From Armatimonadota bacterium (GTDB taxonomy: Bacteria > Bacteroidota > Ignavibacteria > OLB7), in NCBI GenBank assembly GCA_020850315.1, contig JADZEY010000124.1:35724-99723 (forward strand): DNA of 64,000 nt, in the 5' to 3' direction. Shown here piece by piece: positions 19,701 to 28,086 of the stretch. The notes under the pieces were generated by a model, which worked only from the letters and a program-made list of their open reading frames with translations, searched no databases and was not told the DNA's origin. How positions within the stretch are numbered: the stretch's first letter is position 1; each line of letters starts with the position of its first letter. The position numbers were made by a program, and so were the translations under genes.

Positions 19701-19853
19701 GCTGCTGAAATCAAGCCCTGCGTTCCTTCCAAAAAACCAGATGTTGTACTGTTTCTGGGCATGGAGTAACGAAGGGAGGATAAGCAGGGCGAACAGGAGG
19801 AACAACCTCCAGCAACAATGGAGTTGGCGCAGCGGTGTGGGAAGGTTCATCAT
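16731..19853 (-). CDS. T9SS-exported PKD/Ig-like repeat protein with sorting domain
   Basis: 1040 residues. Signal peptide MMNLPTPLRQ... ending near LLHAQ. Residues 35-400 look like a beta-propeller (WFFGRNAGLDF start, NNVDSYSLPADS end). A PKD-like domain (CVGQCLNFIDRTSNNPTGWEW) comes next, then four Ig-like repeats of about 75 residues, each with ICxG near its start and an LSC(T/S)DC motif. A beta-sandwich domain (IDDYQVTAGAYLRVPIVL) reads like a cohesin-type module. The C-terminal 80 residues are a T9SS type A sorting domain (NHPNPFNPTTEITFSI ... GLYRYHL). Role: cell-surface or secreted adhesive or sensing protein, exact function unknown. Its stop is 85 bases before the next minus-strand gene, which may be read from its own promoter. 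Confidence 0.87.
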   Translation of the reverse strand: MMNLPTPLRQLHCCWRLFLLFALLILPSLLHAQKQYNIWFFGRNAGLDFSSGTPVPLYGGALSSREGSASFSDPQTGQLLFYTNGLVVWNRNHQQMPNGDRIRGSDNSVQSGLILPWPGDASGKRYALFISPAPESFSGDPNEALTLSVIDMNADNGLGDVGEKNTVVLPSSSEKLTAVRHCNGRDWWILAHGRGDARFYAFRLSPKGIVDTVMTQIGAPHSPEGINRSEGWMKTSPDGKKVAVVVWNNFQQQPRPSFVELLDFDNRTGTFSNVIRILNGNGYDYGACFSPNNTKLYISRAHDVVANTPRPNKDTLYQFDLSNPSAAAIINSRQVVALADSLGTIMAGPDGKLYIAVLAANHLAVINNPNAAGGGCGFVLNGVSLGSMESLWGLPNNVDSYSLPADSACLPPRAMFAPDRLTICVGQCLNFIDRTSNNPTGWEWQFDGARVSASTEQNPRNICYDTPGSFQVRLIASKPIASDELGYDTTTQTITVNPRPNVTAGPDTTICAGQAVELQGGGDGTLGWDASADLSCTDCPRPTARPQQTTTYRITARTAAGCVAVDSVTVFIKPAPTVTATPDATTICAGERVQLRATGGSSYRWAPATGLSCSDCAAPIANPTSTTRYIVTSSAPGTCDGVDTVLVTVVSTLAVDAGDEQRICRGDSVRLNASGPAASYAWQPTTGLSCTDCLNPIASPAATTTYRLTAQSAGICQAVDSVTVTVNPAVVANAGDDAKICLGDAAQLRADSATTYRWSPADGLSCTDCQSPEARPTITTTYFLRVTNAEGCSDSDQVTVVVDPSPRTARLRIDDYQVTAGAYLRVPIVLDDPLDAAQIDSLLLDLTFDDGMMALREEFFAGTLMAGWYAHVIERKPGHYRVLLVATPFTYATGPGTLMELGFLVYFRSTTHSCLRAQLTPVGNICTVIPEAVGCVTLDPICGANMRFIEIGDANYALEGNHPNPFNPTTEITFSIGLDGPTRLELFDAAGNLVETLVDAPMQPGRYVVEWDGRGHPSGLYRYHLTSGHWSASGWMMMVK

Positions 19854-19942
19854 GGCCTCGGTATAGTCTGTTCACAAACGCATTGGCAGCGGGGAAGAGT
19901 TCCGCAAAAAAATACGACAACGCAACCGCCAGAATACTAACA

Positions 19943-19982
19943 AAGCGGTGGCACTCTGAAGAAATTCAGAGTGCCACCGCTT
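19943..19982 (-). terminator. Long perfect hairpin, terminator of the WD40 gene
   Basis: Perfect 18-base arms at 19943-19960 and 19965-19982 around a four-base loop. It lies 30 bases after the stop of the minus-strand WD40 gene (20013) and before the start region of the PKD/Ig-like gene. The T-rich stretch after it is short, so efficiency is uncertain. Confidence 0.7.
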
Positions 19983-20012
19983 CTATTTTCCGAAAACGAT
20001 TACCGGAATACT

Positions 20013-21299
20013 CTACTGAGCCTTCACCAATGTTTGGACGGCGTTCCATCCATCGCCTTCCACGCGGCAGTAGTAGATGCCTGCCGGAAGCTGGCTGGGG
20101 TTCCAGACAGCGGTGTATTCGCCACGTTCTGCTTCCCCTTCAAACAAGGTTCCAACTTCAACGCCCAGCGTGTTGTAGGCTTTCACCGTTATTGGCCCCG
20201 GCTGCGGAGCGGTGAACTGAAGCGTGGTTTGCGCCACAAACGGGTTGGGCTGGCCACGCAATCCAATGGCAGCTGCGGCAAGTGTTTGCGTGTTCACACC
20301 AGTTGGGACTGGGAGGTTGGAGTTCCAGATAATCAGCGCGCCGTCGTCGGCAGTGCCGGAAGCGACGTAGCGATGATTGGGCGAGACCGCAACGGCCGAT
20401 TGCGCCACCGGATACTCATCGTAAGTGGTGAAGACTGCGCCAGTGTTGGTTTCCCACACCATCACGGTTCCATCCTGCGAACCGGACACCAAGTAGCGTC
20501 CGTCGCGGGTGAAGCTAAGGGCGTTGATCGCCTCGGTATGGCCCACCATCCGGCGGATCAGCTCACCAGTGTTGGCGTTCCAGAGTTTCACCACACGGTC
20601 GCTTCCGCCGGTGGCAATCACTGCACCATTTGGCGAGACAGTGATGGCGTAGAACGGGCGGGTGTGGGCGCGGAACGATGTCAGCGAATCAATCACCGTG
20701 GCGGTGTTGAACACCTGCACGTTACCATCGCCAAACACGGTGGCAACCACTGCGCCGTTTGGCGAACACGCCACCGCATTGAAGGAGCTTTGGGAATACA
20801 GGCGGATGCTGCGGGCAATCTCACCACTGCTAACCCGCAACAATCGGAGGTCGTAGGTGTTGATGTTCAGCGGCGGTTTTCCGACAATCAGCGATGAGAC
20901 TGGGACGTAGGGTTGATCCGGCATGGTGGCCAGCGATTGGCCAAAGGTTTGCGGAGCATATTGGCCGTTCAGTTGCCCTGTTGCAATGTCCCACGTGCGA
21001 ACCAAACCATTGTTGATAACGGTGAGCATTTTGTTATCGGCACTAAAAGATAGGCCAGTGGCATAATCGTAGCCACCAACATCGGGCAGAGTCCGAACCA
21101 GATTTCCGGTTGCCACATCCCACACTTTCGCCGAATCGCTTGGGCCAATGGCAGCCACGTATTGGGAATTGGGCGAGAAGCAGACGCGGCTAACGGTGAA
21201 TTTGCCGGGCCATGCCGACCAATGAATCCGGCTTCCTTGAGCATAGGAAGCACAAGCAGCAACCAACAGGAAGCTGAGTACCAACGTAGTTTTGCGCAT
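20013..21299 (-). CDS. T9SS-exported WD40 repeat protein
   Basis: 428 residues from the ATG at 21299, chosen because AAGGAG stands nine bases before it and a clear signal peptide follows (MRKTTLVLSFLLVAACASYAQ). An alternative start 12 codons upstream is less likely. At least six WD40/YVTN-like blades can be seen, with motifs such as VSPNGAVIATGGSDRVVKLWN and LVSGSQDGTVMVWE. The last 80 residues are a T9SS sorting domain (GLRGQPNPFVAQTTLQF ... PAGIYYCRVEGD). It is therefore a secreted beta-propeller, probably a protein-binding scaffold on the cell surface; extracellular WD40 propellers are less common than cytosolic ones. Transcribed divergently from the M30-like peptidase at 21656. Confidence 0.9.
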   Translation of the reverse strand: MRKTTLVLSFLLVAACASYAQGSRIHWSAWPGKFTVSRVCFSPNSQYVAAIGPSDSAKVWDVATGNLVRTLPDVGGYDYATGLSFSADNKMLTVINNGLVRTWDIATGQLNGQYAPQTFGQSLATMPDQPYVPVSSLIVGKPPLNINTYDLRLLRVSSGEIARSIRLYSQSSFNAVACSPNGAVVATVFGDGNVQVFNTATVIDSLTSFRAHTRPFYAITVSPNGAVIATGGSDRVVKLWNANTGELIRRMVGHTEAINALSFTRDGRYLVSGSQDGTVMVWETNTGAVFTTYDEYPVAQSAVAVSPNHRYVASGTADDGALIIWNSNLPVPTGVNTQTLAAAAIGLRGQPNPFVAQTTLQFTAPQPGPITVKAYNTLGVEVGTLFEGEAERGEYTAVWNPSQLPAGIYYCRVEGDGWNAVQTLVKAQ

Positions 21300-21655
21300 G
21301 ATGTGTTTCTCCTTGGTGCGTTTTCCGCGCATCACACAAAGCGTGAGCGGAATAGCGAATGACTATAATGAGCGGGGAAGAATGCAGCAGCCGATTATCC
21401 CGGCATTGTTCCTTGCTGATGAAGGATGGGGAGCCAAAATAAACACCTTTGCAAGAAACCAGCAAGAGTTCTTAGTGGCGGAAGAATAATTCTTTATGAT
21501 TCTTCCGACTGATTACCTTGTGAAGTTCCAATGTAAGATGCAATTTTGCCGCCCCTGCTGCTTCTACCTGTGCGGAATCCTACGCATCCTGTCCTGCAAT
21601 ACGGCAATTCAACAGCAACACAATACAATCAACCACTTACCGAGGTACGTGCGCT
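21300..21655. promoter_or_regulatory. 356-base divergent intergenic region with inverted repeat
   Basis: This region separates the divergent WD40 and M30-like peptidase genes and should hold both promoters. I found no clear TAnnTTTG or sigma-70 box. It contains an inverted repeat with nine-base arms, CGGAAGAAT (21479-21487) and ATTCTTCCG (21499-21507), around an 11-base loop, which may be an operator. The AAGGAG site for the WD40 gene is at its left end. I see no gene or RNA in it. Confidence 0.4.
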
Positions 21656-23461
21656 ATGTCACGACTGAACCGACTTCTTCTATGGGCTGGGATAACCGCT
21701 GCAATGGCCAACCAAAGCATTGCCCAAACCTTCGATCACGATCATGCCGACGAACCTGCCGTCCCAAGCAAAGGGGTCTGCGGCACAATGCTGAACAGCA
21801 ACGTTGACTGGAAAACCGCGCTGGAGCGCACCAAGCAGGAAGACCCAGAAACCTACCAGTGGATGGTCTCTTCGGCAAAATCGAAGAAAGAAATCAGCCA
21901 ACTGCTGCGGACTTCTGGAGATTTTGAGTTCAAGATGTACAGCTATGCTACCGAGAAGTACGTTAAAATTCCGGCAACAGCAGTGGCCCAGGGAAGGAAC
22001 TTCCGTTTATGGGTGGATGACAAGTACCTGAACGTAGCAACCCCAACCGTCATTACCAACATGGCTCGCGTCTTTGATACGGCCACGCAGGGGACGTTAG
22101 AACCTATTTCGCGTAACCCCAAACAAGGATTTATTAGTAACGATAAGGATGTGTTTGGCCTTCCCTTGAAGAATGCGTATTGGGACGACACCCTTACCGA
22201 CTTCCTTATCACTTTCACCGATGGCAATGCGCCATCAGGTGGAGTTGTTGGGGGGTTCTTTTCACCAATTGACCAAGAAGACCCGAACGTTGTGCCAGCT
22301 TCCAATGGCATGAATATCCTCTATATCAACTACAAAAGCGTTGGGAATATTTATAGCCTTACCAGCACCCTGGCGCATGAGTATCAGCACCTAATCCACT
22401 ACGCACGGAAACGCCCAAGCCTTAGCCTCTATAACGAAGGATGCAGCGAGGTGGCAAGCATTCTTAATGGCTACATTGACCGCAGGGATCTGAACTACTT
22501 AAACAACACGAACATCAATTTTTTCCGTTGGACTCGTGCTACCAGCGAAGCCAGTGCGGAGGAGGTTCTTGCTGATTATACCCGTGGAATGACTTGGGTT
22601 CACTATCTCAGCGAGCAGTTCGGCGAGTTATTCCTGTACGAGCTTGCCGGCGCCGCCACCGACAGCATGGCCCGTGTTGATTACGCACTAAACAAAATTG
22701 GCCGGACTGACATCACGTGGCGTGAGGTCTTTAAAGGCTTTGCCGCCGCACTGTATGCCCAAGCCAACGGGAATGATTCGCGCTATAAATTCAAATACCG
22801 GTTGCCGCAAAGCGGCAGCGCACGGGCACGCGCCACCGCCAGCTACTCGGGCAAGGATTATCCATCGAACGGATCCGTTAAGCTAGAGCCATATGGCATT
22901 GCCTACTACGTGTACAACGACACGTCAGGTGCCATGAAATTCCGGTTTACGCCGGGGCAAGGCCTTGCTAACAACGATTGCGCTGTAATGGCCGTTAACT
23001 TCATGGCAAGCAGCACCGTCCCAGAAAACGTACGGGACATTCCGGTAGGTGAGGACGTTCTGGTTGCGCAAGGGAGCAAACCGTACCGCCGCGTTGTGCT
23101 TGCGGTGATGAACATGACCGGCCAACCCCAAACCGTCACCTGGACCACATCAACCCAAGTGCTTGGTGTGGATAACGAGGAAGCCGCACACCGTGCCGGC
23201 ATTGGCTTCACGGCGGTTGCGCCAAACCCTGTTGCACGTGTGGCCACGCTTGGCTTCACCACCGCAGGCTCGGCTCCGGTAAGCATCACACTCTACAATG
23301 CCGCCGGCGAAATTGCCGCCACCCTGGCCGATAACAACGTCATGGAGTCAGGCCAGCAGACCATCCTTCTGGATGTCAGCAACCTGCCAAATGGCGTGTA
23401 TCGCGCACGGCTGGTGCAAGGCGAGTACAGCGTAAGCCGCTCCATTGTGGTGCTGAAATAA
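21656..23461 (+). CDS. Secreted M30-like zinc metallopeptidase with T9SS sorting domain
   Basis: 601 residues. Signal peptide (MSRLNRLLLWAGITAAMANQ, cleavage near IAQ). The catalytic motif HEYQHLIHYARK lies at about residue 241 and NEGCSE at about 263, the gluzincin HExxH...NEGxxE arrangement seen in M30-like peptidases. Residues 510-601 form a T9SS sorting domain (AVAPNPVARVATLGFTT ... LPNGVYRARLVQG). It is paralogous to the truncated gene at the left edge of the window, roughly 20 kb away. Role: probable secreted protease. Start chosen at the ATG before the signal; no strong Shine-Dalgarno. A good terminator follows the stop. Confidence 0.9.
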   Translation: MSRLNRLLLWAGITAAMANQSIAQTFDHDHADEPAVPSKGVCGTMLNSNVDWKTALERTKQEDPETYQWMVSSAKSKKEISQLLRTSGDFEFKMYSYATEKYVKIPATAVAQGRNFRLWVDDKYLNVATPTVITNMARVFDTATQGTLEPISRNPKQGFISNDKDVFGLPLKNAYWDDTLTDFLITFTDGNAPSGGVVGGFFSPIDQEDPNVVPASNGMNILYINYKSVGNIYSLTSTLAHEYQHLIHYARKRPSLSLYNEGCSEVASILNGYIDRRDLNYLNNTNINFFRWTRATSEASAEEVLADYTRGMTWVHYLSEQFGELFLYELAGAATDSMARVDYALNKIGRTDITWREVFKGFAAALYAQANGNDSRYKFKYRLPQSGSARARATASYSGKDYPSNGSVKLEPYGIAYYVYNDTSGAMKFRFTPGQGLANNDCAVMAVNFMASSTVPENVRDIPVGEDVLVAQGSKPYRRVVLAVMNMTGQPQTVTWTTSTQVLGVDNEEAAHRAGIGFTAVAPNPVARVATLGFTTAGSAPVSITLYNAAGEIAATLADNNVMESGQQTILLDVSNLPNGVYRARLVQGEYSVSRSIVVLK

Positions 23462-23501
23462 GCCACCTCTCTCTCTCTGGCAAACACTCACGATTCATCA
23501 G

Positions 23502-23535
23502 TCCCCCGGGTTCATCCAGCCCGGGGGATTTTTTT
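23502..23535 (+). terminator. Rho-independent terminator
   Basis: Nine-base arms TCCCCCGGG (23502-23510) and CCCGGGGGA (23520-23528) with a nine-base loop, directly followed by seven T. It ends the M30-like peptidase gene on the plus strand. Confidence 0.85.
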
Positions 23536-23641
23536 CTTTCCTGTTGTTCTGGATGCTTCTCTATTTCCCCTCCTTCCCCCCTATTTTTGGCATAGCAACA
23601 ACCGCCGTTGCCGGAAAGACACGTTTGCCAACAACCTTGCG

Positions 23642-24481
23642 ATGAACAGAACATCACCGTCGGCTGCCAACCGGGCGCGTAAGCATATTTACGATCTGCT
23701 GCTTAGCCCAGCAATCGACACCCGTGCGGAGTATTGGATGCGAGTAGGCATCGCCGTGCTGATTTTTGTGAACGTGCTAATTGTCATTCTGGAAACTGTT
23801 CCGGAGGTACACGCCGCCTGCGACCAGCTTTTTCAGATGATTGAGGTGTTCTCCGTAGCAGTCTTTGCGGTGGAATATGTGCTCCGTTTGTGGGCGATTG
23901 TGGAGGAGCCAGGTTTCCGCCACCCGTTGTGGGGGCGGGTGCGCTATTTCTTCACCTTCTTTGCATTGATTGATCTGTTTGCAATTCTCCCATTTTTCCT
24001 TCCGCACCTTATCAGTGCCGACCTGCTGATTGTCCGGGCATTGCGGCTGTTCCGGTTAATTCGGGTGCTGAAGCTGGGTCGCTACTCCACCAGCTTCGAG
24101 ATGATGGCGCGGGTGTTGCGAAAGAAACGAGAGGAGATGTTCTCTTCAATGTTCGTGCTGGTTATCATCCTCATCATCTCCTCCTCCATGATGTACTTTA
24201 TTGAACATGAAGCGCAACCAAAAGCCTTCCCGAACATCCCCGCTGCGTTGTGGTGGGGGGTTGCAACCTTAACCACCATTGGTTACGGCGATATCTATCC
24301 AATCACCGCACTTGGCAAAGTGTTTGCGGCCATCAGTGCAATTTTAAGCGTTGGGATTGTGGCCTTGCCATCAGGCATTATCGTCACGGGGTTTATTGAA
24401 GAGATGCAAAGCCGGTTGGTCAAAAAAGAGACCCCGCCGCAACCGCGCCAATGCCCACATTGTGGGAGGCTTGTTGAGTAG
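23642..24481 (+). CDS. Voltage-gated potassium channel (six transmembrane, Kv-type)
   Basis: 279 residues. Six transmembrane segments can be traced. The S4 voltage sensor is VRALRLFRLIRVLKLGR (about 131-147), with Arg or Lys about every third residue. The selectivity filter TTIGYGD is at 211-217, typical for K+ channels, between S5 and S6. The C terminus ends with CPHCGRLVE, one half of a possible zinc-ribbon knuckle, without a tracked RCK or cyclic nucleotide domain. Inner membrane protein for K+ flux responding to potential. The MgtC-like gene follows 79 bases after and may be co-transcribed. Confidence 0.93.
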   Translation: MNRTSPSAANRARKHIYDLLLSPAIDTRAEYWMRVGIAVLIFVNVLIVILETVPEVHAACDQLFQMIEVFSVAVFAVEYVLRLWAIVEEPGFRHPLWGRVRYFFTFFALIDLFAILPFFLPHLISADLLIVRALRLFRLIRVLKLGRYSTSFEMMARVLRKKREEMFSSMFVLVIILIISSSMMYFIEHEAQPKAFPNIPAALWWGVATLTTIGYGDIYPITALGKVFAAISAILSVGIVALPSGIIVTGFIEEMQSRLVKKETPPQPRQCPHCGRLVE

Positions 24482-24560
24482 TAGCTCTATCTTCTTGCTC
24501 TGCTGCACACCACCTTCCCACTGCTTGCGCCATCCCCATTCTGCCTGTAGTTTCGCAGCC

Positions 24561-25274
24561 ATGGAAACCACTTTTGAAAGCATTGATCAACTGCTGCGGT
24601 TGGCGCCGGGGTTCGCCTTAAAATTTCTTGTCGCCGTTTTGTGTGGCGGAGCCATTGGGATGGAGCGGGAGACAACCGGAAAACCAGCTGGGTTGCGAAC
24701 CAGCATCATCGTCTGTGTTGGCTCGATGATCTTTACGGTGATGAGCATGGAAATGGCCAAAGCAACCAACGTGTCGGACCCGACCCGTATTGCTGCGCAG
24801 ATTGTTTCCGGCATCGGCTTTTTGGGTGCCGGCGCAATCCTGCACGAGAAAGGGAACATTGTGAAAGGGATGACGACCGCAGCAATCATCTGGCTGATGG
24901 CCTCAATTGGAATGATGATCGGTGCCGGATTTTTGCTTAGTGCCTGCATTGTTAGCGGCGCAATCGTGGTGATGATCCTTGCGCTGCATCGCTTGGAGCT
25001 TCGCATCCACCGCCGTGCCTCCCGTCCCTACTACTTTTTGATTGATCCCATCCCCCCAACGCAGCAGCGGGTGCTGGCATTGCTGGATTTGTTCGAGGAG
25101 AGCATTGACACGTACACCATCGAGAAAGGGAGCGAGGCGAACGCCCCCAGCCTGCTGACGTTCTATTTTTTTGGCGCAAAATCCGAACGCCGCCGATTGC
25201 TGGAAGCCCTGTATAATCTGAAGGGAGTTCACACCATGCGGCGGCCTGGACTTGGGAAGGAGGAACCAAAGTAA
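24561..25274 (+). CDS. MgtC/SapB family membrane protein
   Basis: 237 residues from the ATG at 24561. The frame is open for 70 codons upstream, overlapping the channel gene, but those codons look non-coding. The N-terminal signature is GGAIGMERETTGKPAGLRT (residues 29-47), followed by four to five transmembrane helices (for example the GFLGAGAIL helix) and a cytosolic C-terminal domain of about 80 residues with an ACT-like fold pattern. MgtC family proteins modulate Mg2+ homeostasis and acid or phagosome survival by affecting ATP synthase or transporters. Downstream of the K+ channel with the same direction, so the two may form an ion-homeostasis unit. Confidence 0.85.
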   Translation: METTFESIDQLLRLAPGFALKFLVAVLCGGAIGMERETTGKPAGLRTSIIVCVGSMIFTVMSMEMAKATNVSDPTRIAAQIVSGIGFLGAGAILHEKGNIVKGMTTAAIIWLMASIGMMIGAGFLLSACIVSGAIVVMILALHRLELRIHRRASRPYYFLIDPIPPTQQRVLALLDLFEESIDTYTIEKGSEANAPSLLTFYFFGAKSERRRLLEALYNLKGVHTMRRPGLGKEEPK

Positions 25275-25348
25275 CGGCAGCATAGGCGATACGTGCCATT
25301 CGGCAAAACCGCCCAGTGCCCGCTTGCTACGGTCGGTATGAATCGTAA

Positions 25349-25380
25349 TTTGTGGCGGCTGCAACAACCAGAATAGTTTG
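25349..25380 (+). promoter_or_regulatory. Candidate Bacteroidota-type promoter for the 2TM gene
   Basis: TTTG (25349-25352), a 20-base spacer and ATAGTTTG (25373-25380) resemble the Bacteroidota form TTTG-N19/20-TAnnTTTG, with a mismatch in the first two bases. It lies 58 bases before the 2TM gene start at 25438. Weak by itself. Confidence 0.35.
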
Positions 25381-25437
25381 CGCGTCTCTCAGCCCCACGT
25401 TCCAGCAATGCAGTAGATGCAAGTAAGCCGATAGATC

Positions 25438-26010
25438 ATGATCCAGTTTAGTTCCAACGCCAACGACTCTAATCCCCAACGCCGCTACACCCAGGAGCAG
25501 GTGGAGGCGATCCTGCAGCGCGCATTGCAACGCCAGCAGGTGAACAACAGCGGCAACATCAGCCACGATGACTTAATCGAAACAGCACAAGAGCTTGGGA
25601 TTGACCCATCGCAGCTGGAAATGGCAATCATGGAGCAATCGGAAGTGGGCGAAGTGGAGGATGCAAAAAAAACATGGATTGCCCAGCAAAAACGGAGCTT
25701 CCATGAACACCTCCGCTCCTACCTTATCATCAACGGAATACTGCTGCTGATTAACATCATGACCGGCGACCCATTCTGGGCCATGTGGCCAATTTTGGGG
25801 TGGGGCATCGGGCTTGCCTTCGATGCCGCCAACACCTTCTGGCCAAGCGATAAGGAGATAGAGAAAGGAGCGCGGAAGGTGGTGCAACGCCAAATGCGCG
25901 AACGCCAGAAACAGCAACGCGAACTGCAACGCCAGCAAAAATTCACTATCGAGACAAAAGGGAGTAAGCTGGTGATCCAAAAAGGAAATAAACGGCTGGA
26001 AATTGGATAA
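25438..26010 (+). CDS. 2TM domain protein
   Basis: 190 residues. The N-terminal part (about 12-70) contains a helical motif, DLIETAQELGIDPSQLEMAI, of the kind found near 2TM domains. Two close transmembrane helices follow (SYLIINGILLLINIM and FWAMWPILGWGIGLAFDAAN), the Pfam 2TM arrangement. The C terminus is strongly basic and Gln-rich (QRQMRERQKQQRELQRQQ), possibly binding nucleic acid or anionic lipids. Function unknown; 2TM proteins are often found near sensor kinases and transcription regulators, but none is adjacent here. A strong terminator comes one base after the stop. Confidence 0.75.
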   Translation: MIQFSSNANDSNPQRRYTQEQVEAILQRALQRQQVNNSGNISHDDLIETAQELGIDPSQLEMAIMEQSEVGEVEDAKKTWIAQQKRSFHEHLRSYLIINGILLLINIMTGDPFWAMWPILGWGIGLAFDAANTFWPSDKEIEKGARKVVQRQMRERQKQQRELQRQQKFTIETKGSKLVIQKGNKRLEIG

Positions 26011-26035
26011 GGGAGGCACAGCCTCCCTTTTTTTT
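26011..26035 (+). terminator. Rho-independent terminator
   Basis: GGGAGGC (26011-26017), loop ACA, GCCTCCC (26021-26027) and eight T, directly after the 2TM gene stop. The convergent gene ends at 26062, so this also separates the two. Confidence 0.9.
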
Positions 26036-26061
26036 GCCCTCTGCAATCCACGCGCGGCTGT

Positions 26062-28086
26062 TTACCAAGTTGAATTCAGCGAAGCCCGGAATATCAGCTC
26101 ATCATAATCTTGCTGGGCAAATGGGTCGGCGGTGTACTTGTAGATGTTTTTCTCCGCCCGAATCTCCATGGTTCCCAGCACCCACACAGGGAAGGAAGTG
26201 GAAAGGTAGAATCCCGTTTTGTCGTCGGTGTCCTTCTGCGTGGCAAGCGCAACGCCAAGCGTGCTTTGCCAAACATCGAACAGGGTGTAGCTGCCGGAAG
26301 CCTCAATAGTGGTTGTTTTGGTGATGATTGGCGTGCCACCAAAAGCCATCTCCTGGTCGTTCAATCCCACGCTGGCACTAAGGCTAAGCGGGAACAAAAA
26401 CCCGAACGATTGGCTGAAATTGTAGTTGTTGGCAGTGTTGTCGCCGTCGCCAAATCGGGTGCGCGTTTCTTGGTGCGAGTAGGAGAGGTTGGTGTTCATG
26501 GAGATTTCGGCAACGGTGTAGTTGTAGCCTGTGGTGGCGTTCCACATTCCTGTGCGGTTTTCCACGCGCTGGCTGTCGCCAAAACTGGTGGCCCGCAGGC
26601 TGTCGTTGCTTAACTCACTCTGCTGGGTGTAGGGGTTGTAGTTCAGCCGCAAGTAGGGGATTCCACGGATGTTCAGCCCCAACCCCACGCCGTAGGCAGT
26701 GATTGTTGTTGTGGCTGATTTCCACTCAATCAAGTTGTCGGTCTCCTGCTTGAATGATCCCGCCACGGTGATCTGCCGCCGCCAAATCCCTTGCTCGGCT
26801 TTCCCTTCGTAGCGGAACAGATCGGTCCGCAAGTTTGGCGCGCCAAGCGATTGGAACCCCGGCCCAATCCGCACTGCCTCGGCCTGCAACCGTGTTCCCG
26901 ATTCTGGAATCATCACCGCCATGTTCCCTTTCAACGCATAATCCACAAAGCTGCTGATGGTGGGATCCACCAGCTCGGTGATGAATGTTGGGATGTCGCT
27001 GTTCTGCAATCGGGCCGATTCGCGGTCGCCGGTTAGCATCGAGCCAAGCACCTCGGCATCCAGAGTCCAGTAGTTCGGGATCAGCGGTATCCGTGTCTCG
27101 AATCCCACCACGTAGTTCGATTTTGGAGTCAGCGTGTTGAACTCATCCAACACCAACGGGTTGGGATCGTCGGCGGCGTACATCACCGTGGCGTAAAAAT
27201 GCGCGCCGGTCTTCCGCCCAAACCCAATCCGCCCCGCGTACAGCTCGCGGTGGAATGCCTCCTGCGCTTGCCCAGCGGTGTCGTAAACCACCTCCGATTG
27301 CGTCTTCCCGCCAGTCAATGCCAAGTAAAATTTCCCCGGTGTGAACTCAATATTTACGCCGTTCACCGGAACGCCGCTCAGCGAAAGCTGGGTGTATTCC
27401 GGGTAGTTCACCCCAACGCCAAGCGTGGGGAAGTTGAGCATGAATTTTTCCGCGCCCGAGATCAGGCCAAACGCATCAAGCTCGCGGCTGCGGCTTAGAA
27501 TTTCATCGCCGTCAAGGTCCTGCAATTTCTCCAACCGTTTGTATTTGGCGTAGGTATCGTAGGCTTCTGCCGGAACCAGTTTTTTCACCGAATCCTTCAG
27601 CGCTTCGGGATCGGTAAGGCCCTCAATCGTGCTGATCGTTCCTTCCACCTCTGCCACATCTTCGTTCTGCATCAGGCTTTCCACTTGCTCATACACCCGC
27701 TGCTTCAACTGCTCCTGAAGTTGTTGGGCGCTTAGGCTGAAACCCATGTTCAGGCTGTTGATGTTTTGGCGGGTCAAGTCCTGCTCGGTGGAGAGCATCA
27801 AGTGCGTGCCGAACGGAAGGCCGAACAGTGAAATTGTTGGCGTGACTTCCCAGCGGGCGTAGCGTTGCGGGATTTCCGAGCCAGTCCCCTGGCGGTTGGC
27901 CGATTCCCCATTGGCCATGCTTGTGCCGCTAAATCGGAAAATCGGCGCGCCGGGTACGCCGCTACCGGGCACACCGCCTGATGGATCGCCCGCAGGTGGA
28001 GGGGGAGGTGTTTGGGCAAACAGAGCAGCAGGAAGCAGCAACCCAGAAAGGGCGATCAGTCGGCAGAATGTGGCAGAAGCGTTCAT
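26062..28086 (-). CDS. Predicted outer-membrane beta-barrel-like protein
   Basis: 674 residues from the ATG at 28086, chosen because the signal peptide (NASATFCRLIALSGLLLPAA) starts there. No known family recognised. After a proline-rich piece (TPPPPPAGDPSGG) and a helical, charged region (about 120-240, with long heptad-like stretches), the rest is dense in aromatic, alternating strands, such as GKFYLALTGGKT and LNYNPYTQQ, typical of outer membrane barrels. It ends with an aromatic residue (LNSTW), also common in barrel strands. It lies 95 bases after the gene at 28182-29987 on the same strand. Likely paired with that gene as an envelope unit. Function unknown. Confidence 0.7.
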   Translation of the reverse strand: MNASATFCRLIALSGLLLPAALFAQTPPPPPAGDPSGGVPGSGVPGAPIFRFSGTSMANGESANRQGTGSEIPQRYARWEVTPTISLFGLPFGTHLMLSTEQDLTRQNINSLNMGFSLSAQQLQEQLKQRVYEQVESLMQNEDVAEVEGTISTIEGLTDPEALKDSVKKLVPAEAYDTYAKYKRLEKLQDLDGDEILSRSRELDAFGLISGAEKFMLNFPTLGVGVNYPEYTQLSLSGVPVNGVNIEFTPGKFYLALTGGKTQSEVVYDTAGQAQEAFHRELYAGRIGFGRKTGAHFYATVMYAADDPNPLVLDEFNTLTPKSNYVVGFETRIPLIPNYWTLDAEVLGSMLTGDRESARLQNSDIPTFITELVDPTISSFVDYALKGNMAVMIPESGTRLQAEAVRIGPGFQSLGAPNLRTDLFRYEGKAEQGIWRRQITVAGSFKQETDNLIEWKSATTTITAYGVGLGLNIRGIPYLRLNYNPYTQQSELSNDSLRATSFGDSQRVENRTGMWNATTGYNYTVAEISMNTNLSYSHQETRTRFGDGDNTANNYNFSQSFGFLFPLSLSASVGLNDQEMAFGGTPIITKTTTIEASGSYTLFDVWQSTLGVALATQKDTDDKTGFYLSTSFPVWVLGTMEIRAEKNIYKYTADPFAQQDYDELIFRASLNSTW

